Shown: in pieces, positions 1 to 6,503 of the stretch | Position numbering within the stretch: position 1 is the stretch's first letter | Layout of the letters: the number at the start of each line of letters is the position of its first letter | Source: SLJN01 sp964505385 | GTDB lineage: Bacteria > Bacteroidota > Rhodothermia > Balneolales > Natronogracilivirgulaceae | Length of the DNA: 8,639 bases | Assembly (NCBI GenBank): GCA_964505385.1 | Contig: CAZDIA010000082.1 | Location: forward strand, 1 to 8,639 | Direction of reading: 5' to 3' | Notes under the pieces: model-generated | The model's input: only the letters and a program-made list of their open reading frames with translations | Told to the model about the DNA's origin: nothing | Databases searched by the model: none | Made by a program: the position numbers and the translations under genes

Positions 1-26
1 TGGGGGTTCGAATCCTCCCCGGCGCA
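1..26 (+). tRNA. 3' end of a tRNA gene (partial, isoacceptor unknown)
   Basis: The first bases form the T-arm and 3' acceptor strand of a tRNA. The 5' T-stem is GGGGG (2-6), the loop TTCGAAT (7-13), and the 3' T-stem CCTCC (14-18), with one G-U pair. The 3' acceptor strand CCGGCGC (19-25) and discriminator A26 follow. The next bases are CACT, so CCA is not encoded. The anticodon lies outside the window, so the amino acid cannot be assigned. The 5' acceptor strand should read about GCGCCGG. A terminator follows directly. Confidence 0.88.
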
Positions 27-33
27 CACTATG

Positions 34-68
34 AAGCCCAATGACTTATGAGTTGTTGGGCTTTTTTG
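34..68 (+). terminator. Rho-independent terminator of the tRNA gene
   Basis: AAGCCCAA (34-41) pairs perfectly with TTGGGCTT (56-63) around a 14-nt loop and runs into a T-rich tail. The tail is on the plus strand only, so this ends tRNA transcription and not the convergent minus-strand operon. Confidence 0.85.
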
Positions 69-122
69 TTTTTGAGAGGTTTTTGGCTGCGGGTCATGCC
101 GGGGTCATCATGTTGGGGAGGC

Positions 123-146
123 TGGGGGAGAATCCTCCCGGGTGCA
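123..146 (+). repeat. Degenerate copy of the tRNA 3' end (att-like remnant or decayed tRNA)
   Basis: Bases 123-146 repeat bases 1-26: the same T and G-run, the shared block AATCCTCCC, then GGTGCA against GGCGCA. The differences are two bases missing from the T-loop and two substitutions. The T-loop signature is destroyed, so this copy would not fold as a tRNA. Duplicated tRNA 3' ends are the usual footprint of tyrosine-recombinase elements that integrate in tRNA genes, but no integrase is visible here. It also forms a small hairpin, GGGAG (126-130) with CTCCC (135-139), lacking a U-run on either strand. A decayed tandem tRNA is the alternative. Confidence 0.5.
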
Positions 147-173
147 GAATTGAGGTTCTAAAACTAACGGGTA

Positions 174-1115
174 TCAGAGCCGGATGCCGGCCACAAATGT
201 GCGTTCGGATTCTATAAAAGGAGCCAATTCACCAGCAGTGTACCGGATAAAAATGCCGGCACTTCTGATCAGGTTTTCCCGGTCTGTAAATCTGTAGGTA
301 TAAGATAAATCACCTACAAAGCCCAACCGGGTGTGCAATCCTTCATCTTTCAGTGGCTGTGGCAACCCTGCATCTCTGGTGAACTGATAACCAGCTGCAA
401 GCAAAAGGTTTTCCAGCTCTGCAAAACCGAAATTGATTTGATGTCGCTGCACAAGCCGAAAACGGCTGTAGGTCTCTGGACCGCCCGCATCTCCGGCAGA
501 AACCAGTCCGTCACCCAGCTCGTGCACGCCTTCGTAGCCAATGTAAAAATTCGGAAGCAGCATAGCCCATCCACTCTGATGACGATGCAACAGCCTCAGG
601 CCGGGTCCGAACCGAAGCCATCCGCTATCCAGCTCCTGGGTAGTTTCCAGCCCAGCCTGAAGTTGTAAGGCGAAGCGGTATCCATATAAAAAATTTAGCG
701 CTCCCATATCTGTCTGTTCGGGAGGACCGAGGTCCAGATTATCTTCGGGCATTACGAAATCGCGTTCCAGATCGAATCCAAAATTATAGGCCAATGAAAG
801 TTGAAGAGGCTGATTATTAAGCTGCTCATCCAGCAACAGCATGCCATCGGTTTCAAATTCAAATCTTCGGTCAGCTATCCAGATACCATAGCTGTAACTC
901 CTTTCTCCGAGCGTTGTTTCGGGCTGATTCCAGTTCAGGTTCCATGCAGCTCCCGCTGTAAAAGAGGAAAAGTCCTCAGCTGTAGAGAAAACCGGCACAT
1001 CAATATCTACATTCAGGTTACTCTGTCCTTCCCAACCGGAGGCAGGTACTTCAGTCACGGCCAGAATTGCCGGAACTAAAATCATCTCAATGCACAACCA
1101 GCCCGTTCTTTTCAT
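174..1115 (-). CDS. Secreted, probable outer-membrane beta-rich protein of unknown function
   Basis: This is a 313-residue protein if it begins at 1115 (MKRTGW...). That start is preferred over the in-frame ATG at 1199 because it opens a signal peptide (basic MKR, hydrophobic stretch, small residues VPASG near position 24) and has GGAG at 1121-1124, five bases upstream. The longer form would overlap the upstream gene by about 80 bases. The mature part lacks long hydrophobic helices and shows many alternating aromatic/polar stretches (SLAYNFGF, LNFLYGYRF, FIRYTAG), as expected of a beta-barrel or beta-sandwich, and ends AGIRL. No named family was recognised. It starts 2 bp after the amidohydrolase stop, so the two are probably co-transcribed. 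It may be an outer-membrane partner for that hydrolase, but nothing in the sequence shows this. Confidence 0.7.
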   Translation of the reverse strand: MKRTGWLCIEMILVPAILAVTEVPASGWEGQSNLNVDIDVPVFSTAEDFSSFTAGAAWNLNWNQPETTLGERSYSYGIWIADRRFEFETDGMLLLDEQLNNQPLQLSLAYNFGFDLERDFVMPEDNLDLGPPEQTDMGALNFLYGYRFALQLQAGLETTQELDSGWLRFGPGLRLLHRHQSGWAMLLPNFYIGYEGVHELGDGLVSAGDAGGPETYSRFRLVQRHQINFGFAELENLLLAAGYQFTRDAGLPQPLKDEGLHTRLGFVGDLSYTYRFTDRENLIRSAGIFIRYTAGELAPFIESERTFVAGIRL

Positions 1116-1117
1116 TG

Positions 1118-2884
1118 CTACTCCAAACCTTCCTTTGATCGATAAAACATAGCAACAGCCTCGGCGAGATCCGGTACTGTCTTTTCCGGATCCACACACA
1201 CATTCCGGACCTTTTTTCGGAAACCGGAACTATCCGGATTTACGCGTTCCAAATTTGATGATCGGTTGAGCCAAACCTTCAGTGTATTGATGAAACTACT
1301 GATGCGTTCATCTCTGTCAGCGGAGCTTCCCAGCACATCCCGGTGAAATACCATATCACGCATCGGCAGTCTCCCGATCTGCTCAAAAACGGCTTCCATG
1401 TCGTAAGTTTTATCTTCAATATAGGTTTTTGACCCTTCACTCAGATGGCTTGGATCTGCATACCAGATTGCCCTGAATACGGCGACATGCACCGTATTAT
1501 TTCTATCCCATGAGGCGGCATCTGCACCGGGGCCGCCCTCAATTTGTTTTCCTTCAGGATGATACCGGAGCCATCCGGCAGCCTTCCCGTGTACGGACCG
1601 CGCCCGGTTCTGATGCAGCCATGAAATGTGCCGGTTGATGCCTTCCGAAGCCTCATGCTGCTCATCTGGGAGTCCCAGAAAACGCCGGCCGTTATGATAT
1701 GCAATCTGAGTAAAGTCTTCCTCATCCACCCAATCCCGGAAGCCGTCGGTATAATCCGTATCGGTGGCATCAATACGTAACAAGTGGTAATCGGTTCCCC
1801 AAAGTATCTGAGTTCGGATTTCCGGTTTAGCCAGTTGCTGTTTAATATTTTGGCGATAGTTTGATTCAGCCTCTTCGCTTTCGAAATGGTCCGCGTGGTA
1901 GGAAAGGTCGGCAAATACGCGCTCGGGGTACTCACCCATCAGATACAGGATCCGGTCGGCCCAGCTGTCAGCAGGCACTGAATCTGCGGTCCATACCGGC
2001 TCATCGTTTTCCACTTCACCGCCGAAATGTCCAAAACAGACTTTCAGATCCGGCAGCTTATCGAGGACCGGAATCCAGTGATCAGGGTGACCAAATTGTG
2101 CATCCTCTGCACTTTTGCGAAACCCTGTGTCGTTGCAATGCAGCAGCACGGGCAGCTTAATTTCGTTGCAAAGTTCCAGAGCTTTTTTGACCTGACCCTC
2201 CCAAACCGGATAGCCAAGGGCAGGATAAAGCTTAAGGCCGGTAACAGCCCCCTTTTCAGCCGCATCTTTAAACAGAGTATATGCATCTTCCCTTGCCGGA
2301 TTTACCATTCCAAATGGCAGTGCTCGCCCCGGATAACGCAAGGCCTGTGTAATGGTATCATCAAGTTGCTTATTAAACAACTTCTGTTCTCTCTTGAGTG
2401 CGTTTTTGTTGATGATATCCATAGGCAAAAGTACGGATACATCATCTTCATCCAGGTGGCTCATGAGGTCGTCGGTCACCTCATCGATTTTTTTCATAAG
2501 ACCGATACGCAGCCACTCCATAGCGTTGTAAACATCGGTATTTCGTTGCCGAAACCTGCTTGATACGGCATCCCTCAGAGTTCTCAGAAAAAGCGAGCGG
2601 TTATCTGCTGATTCCGGCAGATCTATGAATTCATCAAATATTCTTCTCATTCCGGATGGAACCAGCCTATCGATCAACTCTTTTTCTCGAATATACTTAT
2701 GAAAATCCTCTATCGATATCGGACCGGCATTTTTTCCACGTTTATGCCTTAAGTACCGAAGCAGCATATTGCGAACTTCCGGAGGTAAATTTTTACCAGT
2801 AAGCCGGTGTTTGAGCAGCAGTATCGTCTCTTTGGTGAGTATCGACTGAAAATTAAATACATGGGTATGCACATTTATTTTCAT
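1118..2884 (-). CDS. Amidohydrolase-fold metal-dependent hydrolase, enlarged (Amidohydro_2-like)
   Basis: The protein has 588 residues. Metal-ligand candidates of the amidohydrolase TIM barrel appear in order: H6-T-H8 at the N terminus, K218 in GLKLYP, H249 in LLHCN, H286 in FGHFGG, and D365 in LWGTD. This matches the Amidohydro_2 superfamily (PF04909 type), whose members hydrolyse or decarboxylate small substrates. The substrate cannot be read from the sequence. Typical relatives have about 280-400 residues. Here about 140 mostly helical, charged residues separate HTH from the next barrel segment, and about 180 residues follow the barrel (after roughly 405). There is no signal peptide, so it is cytoplasmic. 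The ATG at 2884 has no clear Shine-Dalgarno sequence. It is probably the first gene of a two-gene unit with the beta-rich secreted protein 2 bp downstream. Confidence 0.85.
   Translation of the reverse strand: MKINVHTHVFNFQSILTKETILLLKHRLTGKNLPPEVRNMLLRYLRHKRGKNAGPISIEDFHKYIREKELIDRLVPSGMRRIFDEFIDLPESADNRSLFLRTLRDAVSSRFRQRNTDVYNAMEWLRIGLMKKIDEVTDDLMSHLDEDDVSVLLPMDIINKNALKREQKLFNKQLDDTITQALRYPGRALPFGMVNPAREDAYTLFKDAAEKGAVTGLKLYPALGYPVWEGQVKKALELCNEIKLPVLLHCNDTGFRKSAEDAQFGHPDHWIPVLDKLPDLKVCFGHFGGEVENDEPVWTADSVPADSWADRILYLMGEYPERVFADLSYHADHFESEEAESNYRQNIKQQLAKPEIRTQILWGTDYHLLRIDATDTDYTDGFRDWVDEEDFTQIAYHNGRRFLGLPDEQHEASEGINRHISWLHQNRARSVHGKAAGWLRYHPEGKQIEGGPGADAASWDRNNTVHVAVFRAIWYADPSHLSEGSKTYIEDKTYDMEAVFEQIGRLPMRDMVFHRDVLGSSADRDERISSFINTLKVWLNRSSNLERVNPDSSGFRKKVRNVCVDPEKTVPDLAEAVAMFYRSKEGLE
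1121..1124 (-). promoter_or_regulatory. Shine-Dalgarno deciding the start of the beta-rich protein
   Basis: On the minus strand GGAG lies five bases before the ATG at 1115. It sits inside the last sense codons of the amidohydrolase gene, directly before its TAG stop. This supports the 1115 start and translational coupling of the pair. Confidence 0.6.
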
Positions 2885-3030
2885 GAGTAATGCCGTTTAA
2901 GGAATGGAGATGATCAGAATGAAATCGCTCACTATGACTGCAAAAGCACGTTGTTTGTCTTCTGTTGTGAACTTAATTATTGTGTAATTAATCTACAAAA
3001 ATAAAATTTATAGTTATTTATAGATATGCA

Positions 3031-3051
3031 ATTTATAAGCAAGCTATAAAT
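3031..3051. repeat. AT-rich inverted repeat in the intergenic spacer
   Basis: ATTTATA (3031-3037) is inverted as TATAAAT (3045-3051) around seven bases. An alternative inner pairing, AGC (3038-3040) with GCT (3043-3045), extends the hairpin. It may be an operator for the amidohydrolase promoter or only a low-complexity coincidence. Confidence 0.35.
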
Positions 3052-3146
3052 GTGAATAAATGTATTTCAAATAAGACAATGGTATGATTTTCTTTCAGGA
3101 GTCACCCACGTTTTAAACTTGCAAAAGGGTCCCATATGTGCAAAGG

Positions 3147-3162
3147 TGTATCACTTGATACA
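3147..3162. repeat. Perfect 6-bp dyad TGTATC-N4-GATACA downstream of the kinase gene
   Basis: TGTATC (3147-3152) and GATACA (3157-3162) are perfect inverted arms around ACTT, 25 bases past the kinase stop on the minus strand. Read in the operon direction the hairpin is followed by CCTTTTGC, not a true U-run, so it is at best a weak terminator. It could also be a binding site. Confidence 0.35.
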
Positions 3163-3187
3163 TGAAAACAGTTGCCTAAAGGAGTTT

Positions 3188-4561
3188 TTATCCCTTTTTG
3201 AATTCCATTGAAAATTGCGTTCCTTTTTCATTGGTGTCGAATTCGTATTCGGCTTCAAGCTGCTGAGAGAGAACATTAATGATATTCAAACCAAGTGACT
3301 TGTCTTTCATTTGCTCATATTCTTCCGGAAGTCCTTTGCCGTTATCAGCAATGCTGAAATAGATGGCACTGGGTTGCTTTTCATAGAGTTTGACATTTAT
3401 CGTGCCATTGCTCTGATCCTCAAAAGCGTGTTTGATGGTATTGGTAATTAACTCATTTACAATCAGGAAAAAAGGCACCGCCTGGTAAACACTTAATCCG
3501 ATCGGCTGACAGTCAAGGTCGAGGTTGATATTTGTGGTGCTTTTCATCATTTCTAACACCGAAGATATCAGCTGCTCCAGATTTTCCGGCAGATCAAGGG
3601 AAGCGAAAGATTCGGCCTGATACAACTGCTCATGAATTGCCACCATAGTTCTTATCCGCCCGGCACTATCGAGCAGTTTAGCCCGCAACTCCTCATTATC
3701 GGTTTTGTACGCCTGCATGAACATCATGCTGGAAACTACGGCAAGGTTGTTTTTAACGCGGTGATGAATCTCTGTTAATAGCGTTTCTTTTTCTTCAAGT
3801 GACTGCCGTAAGCTTTCTTCCATCCGCTTCTGCTCGGTAATATCCATATGAATACCAAGAGAGCCACTTCGCTCGCCGAGACTATTGTAATTAGGGGAGC
3901 CGCTAACCAGCCACCAGCGTTCTTCACCATCTTTGGTAATTACGGGTAACTCGTAGCAATCCGATTTACCGACTTTTCGCTCTTTCTTTTTCTTTTCAAT
4001 TACTTTTTTGTGCTGCTTAGGGAGGAGTAAATCTGAAGCTCTTTTCCCTTTTAGTTCATTGAGTGAATACCCTGAGATTACTTGAAAAGTTTTGTTGGCA
4101 TCGTGAATGATATCATTGTCATCAACCTCCAGAATACCGAGATCCATATTTGAAATGATATTCCGGTATTTTTCCTCTTGAGTTTTAATCTTGCTTTTCT
4201 GGTCATTAACATCCTGTATAGTTCCGGATATGAGTTCGCAACGGCCGTTTTTGAAATCGGTGCTCCCCATCGTTCTTACCCACAATGTTCTGTTTTGAGC
4301 TGTATTTACTTTAGCTTCAAAATCCCATGCGCTACCTACCTTAATGGCTTGTTCATAACTTTTGTGCAAATTGTCCTTGCCGGAACCCTCAGCAAAAAAG
4401 TTGAAGATCTCTCCAAACTCCGGCTTATAGTTTTTCGGCACCTCCAATATTTGTTTCGTTATATCAGACCAGGTTTCGGTTTTGTTAACCGGGTCGATCT
4501 CAAAACCGCCTAAGCGAGCAAGTTGAACGGTTCGTTCAAGAATCCTTTTTGTATTGTCCAT
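3188..4561 (-). CDS. Soluble sensor histidine kinase with two PAS-like regions (HisKA_2 type)
   Basis: The protein has 457 residues and no membrane segment, so it is a cytoplasmic sensor. The first PAS-like region spans about 10-120, ending in the PAC-like stretch ISGTIQDVNDQK. The second spans about 130-243, ending GIHMDITEQKR. A short coiled-coil linker follows. The phosphoacceptor box is EIHHRVKNNL, with H267 the likely acceptor and KNN the hallmark of the HisKA_2/HWE-related group. The ATPase domain shows the N-box NELITNTIKHAF (N369), DNGKG (D406), LGLNI (G424) and GTQF near the end. No heme, FAD or Cys-ligand signature is evident in the PAS regions, so the signal is unknown. The ATG at 4561 lies inside the last 26 bases of the upstream fusion gene. 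Shine-Dalgarno-like GGAAG is about 14 bases upstream, so translation is likely coupled. No response regulator is encoded in the window. Confidence 0.92.
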   Translation of the reverse strand: MDNTKRILERTVQLARLGGFEIDPVNKTETWSDITKQILEVPKNYKPEFGEIFNFFAEGSGKDNLHKSYEQAIKVGSAWDFEAKVNTAQNRTLWVRTMGSTDFKNGRCELISGTIQDVNDQKSKIKTQEEKYRNIISNMDLGILEVDDNDIIHDANKTFQVISGYSLNELKGKRASDLLLPKQHKKVIEKKKKERKVGKSDCYELPVITKDGEERWWLVSGSPNYNSLGERSGSLGIHMDITEQKRMEESLRQSLEEKETLLTEIHHRVKNNLAVVSSMMFMQAYKTDNEELRAKLLDSAGRIRTMVAIHEQLYQAESFASLDLPENLEQLISSVLEMMKSTTNINLDLDCQPIGLSVYQAVPFFLIVNELITNTIKHAFEDQSNGTINVKLYEKQPSAIYFSIADNGKGLPEEYEQMKDKSLGLNIINVLSQQLEAEYEFDTNEKGTQFSMEFKKG

Positions 4562-6503
4562 ATTGTTGATTTGCTGCTTCCGAATAGATGTTGCTGATCC
4601 AAAGGCTTCCGTTTTTACTACTATATTCTTCTATGTAGCCTTCTTTCTGCAACCCTGAAATTATTTTATTTGCTTCAGACTGACTTACGTTACATAAGAC
4701 TTCAACCTCTTTTGTTGTCATGGTTTTAAACTGCTGAAACAAAGTATACGGGTCGGTGTCGTACAGTATTTTTGAGACATCAGGAAAAAGATGTTGTATA
4801 GTATCTTCAAGACTTTTATACGGTTGATATTTGCTTAATCTAATGCTTTTACCTTTGCGGTTGGTAAAGATCAAAGTTGGAAAAGAATTAATTTTAAACT
4901 GACGTGCAAGCATCAGATCTGCTTTAAACAAATCAAGTGCCTGATTGCTGTACTCTTCAGTCATTTTGGTAGCATCCAGTCCTGCTTCCTGAGCTGCTTG
5001 TTTAATATGCTCCCATTTTATAATATTCTTTTTTTCCATGAAGAGCATTTCTTTTATACGCCGTAAAAAGATAACGGCTTTTACTTCACTTTGTATCTGA
5101 GCTGCTTTGTATGCAATTGAGGGTGGGAATGAGGAGGGCAACGGGTCTTCAAACCAGATATCGCCATCAAGCGGCTGATCGTACATGGAACAAACTTTTT
5201 CCCAAAGGCTTGCAGCATCAGCAGGTTTTTGGATTTCATTTTGATCAAAGCCATCCCAGGAGGGTAAAAGTCCACCCATGCTAATTCTGGTATCTAACAC
5301 ATGACCGTATTCCAGTTCCAGTTTTCGCATATAAGGTTGAAGTACCCAGCAGGTAGAACAAACAGGATCAGTAAAGTATAATAGATTAACCGGCTTTTTA
5401 TCGCGTCTGCTGCCGTTGTTCTTGTCTTGTTTTACCAGCGGGACAGATAGCTTTTCGGGATCTTTAGGAGTAAGAAATTCATTTCTCAGTTCCCTGCCTC
5501 TCTGGATATGTTCCAGGATATTATGATGCCGCTGCTGATAATATTGCCGGCAGGCTTGTTCAAAATCATCATGTTTATCAAGGGCATCACTTAAAACCTG
5601 AGCATCTCTGATCGCATTCGTAGTTCCGGCGCTCGTAAAGGGTACTGTAAGATGCGCGGAATCACCGATGAGGGCAACATTATTTTTGTGAAATGAAGGA
5701 AGAAGCGGAAAATCACGGGTTTTCCATACGTAATAGGTGCTGAACTCATTGGAGTCGAGTAACTCAAATACAGTCGGAGAAAATCCTTCCAGTAAATAGT
5801 GGGTAAGCTTTTTGAGTTCTTCAGGATTTTTTTCGTCAAATCCGTGATTAGCATTTTCAAATTGAATAAACCAGACAAATTCATCTTCTGAGGTCGGAAT
5901 AAAACCAAATGCTCTGCTGCTGGTGAGGCTTTGATATTTTGTAAATGAATGTGAATACTGGTTTGCAAGATCTTCATTCCGGCATACCCCGACTATCTCT
6001 TTTACATGCACCGGCGAGAATTCCACTTCACCCATTATCGCATTACGCACGTTGGAGTACCCCCCATCAGCACCGATGAAATAATCACCGTATTCAATTT
6101 CACCATTGGTAAAAACCGCTGCAACGACTTTTTCGCCTTCATATAGAAAATGAGAAAACTCCCTGTGATGCTGAATGATTTCTGACGGAATAATATCATA
6201 AAGATATTTGATAAGATCGGTTCGTTTGATGCAAAGCCAATCATCGAGCTGCATTTCCGATAGCGTTTGACCGTCATGCATTCTGAGATTAAAGGTGTTT
6301 ATGAGCTCTCCCGAAAGAACTGCCTCATTTTCATAATCCAGATTGTACATTGTAGCCAAACCTTCTGCGTGCATCAGGAATGCGTGCCCGTGATTAGGAA
6401 TGCCGTTAAAACGCTCACATATTACTACTTCATGATTTCTTTGATGCAAAAGAGCGCCGAAAGTAAGCCCGGCAATTCCCCCTCCGATAATTACAAATTT
6501 CAT
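4536..6503 (-). CDS. FAD-dependent monooxygenase fused to a YjbH/SpxH-type DsbA-like module
   Basis: This is one uninterrupted frame of 655 residues. Residues 1 to about 345 form an aromatic-hydroxylase-type flavoprotein. It has the Rossmann motif G7-x-G9-x-x-G12, acidic E30 in CER, R94 (possible FAD-interacting Arg), the DG motif G144-A-D146-G...R153, and the GD motif G280-D281 with P288. Residues 346-371 are a charged linker. Residues 372 to about 650 resemble the Firmicute ClpXP adaptor YjbH/SpxH: DPVCSTCW with C382 and C385, DGDIWFEDPLPSS, AYKAAQIQ, MEKKNI, cis-Pro P542 in NSFPTLIF, then a C-terminal helical wHTH-like tail ending GSLWIS. There is no signal peptide, so the CxxC is cytoplasmic. 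Bacillus YjbH has a His/Cys-rich N terminus; the flavoprotein occupies that place here. The ATG at 6503 overlaps the aminotransferase TGA (ATGA). The domain calls are firm; the biological role (hydroxylase with a redox or adaptor arm) is inference. Confidence 0.9.
   Translation of the reverse strand: MKFVIIGGGIAGLTFGALLHQRNHEVVICERFNGIPNHGHAFLMHAEGLATMYNLDYENEAVLSGELINTFNLRMHDGQTLSEMQLDDWLCIKRTDLIKYLYDIIPSEIIQHHREFSHFLYEGEKVVAAVFTNGEIEYGDYFIGADGGYSNVRNAIMGEVEFSPVHVKEIVGVCRNEDLANQYSHSFTKYQSLTSSRAFGFIPTSEDEFVWFIQFENANHGFDEKNPEELKKLTHYLLEGFSPTVFELLDSNEFSTYYVWKTRDFPLLPSFHKNNVALIGDSAHLTVPFTSAGTTNAIRDAQVLSDALDKHDDFEQACRQYYQQRHHNILEHIQRGRELRNEFLTPKDPEKLSVPLVKQDKNNGSRRDKKPVNLLYFTDPVCSTCWVLQPYMRKLELEYGHVLDTRISMGGLLPSWDGFDQNEIQKPADAASLWEKVCSMYDQPLDGDIWFEDPLPSSFPPSIAYKAAQIQSEVKAVIFLRRIKEMLFMEKKNIIKWEHIKQAAQEAGLDATKMTEEYSNQALDLFKADLMLARQFKINSFPTLIFTNRKGKSIRLSKYQPYKSLEDTIQHLFPDVSKILYDTDPYTLFQQFKTMTTKEVEVLCNVSQSEANKIISGLQKEGYIEEYSSKNGSLWISNIYSEAANQQYGQYKKDS

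Larger units (their letters stand above)
2885..3187. other. AT-rich spacer upstream of the amidohydrolase gene
   Basis: These 303 bases separate the kinase stop from the amidohydrolase start, with both genes on the minus strand. The spacer must hold the kinase operon's transcript end and the amidohydrolase promoter unless there is readthrough. No open reading frame of note is present. The core around 2975-3065 is almost pure A/T with repeated TTTATAG/TATAAAT words. No -35/-10 pair or -33/-7 Bacteroidota-type pair stands out with good spacing, and no hairpin plus U-run terminator is visible on the minus strand. Two small dyads are listed separately. Confidence 0.6.

Noticed and set aside
126..139. 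Hairpin GGGAG-AATC-CTCCC as terminator for the minus-strand beta-rich gene
   Set aside because: There is no U-run after it on the minus strand; the pairing follows from its origin as a T-stem copy.
333..668. Plus-strand frame of 111 codons opposite the beta-rich protein
   Set aside because: It lies antisense inside a gene with a signal peptide and good start; the translation has no recognisable domain or ribosome site.
1116..1199. Longer start at 1199 for the beta-rich protein
   Set aside because: It would put 28 polar residues before an evident signal peptide and overlap the upstream gene, while 1115 has its own GGAG.
2027..2563. Plus-strand frame of 178 codons opposite the amidohydrolase
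   Set aside because: The antisense gene holds a full set of metal-ligand motifs; this frame is a shadow without family features.
5358..5471. Fusion junction as a frameshift or sequencing artefact joining two genes
   Set aside because: The frame is continuous through a charged linker, with no stop or start remnants visible; only reads or relatives could show otherwise.
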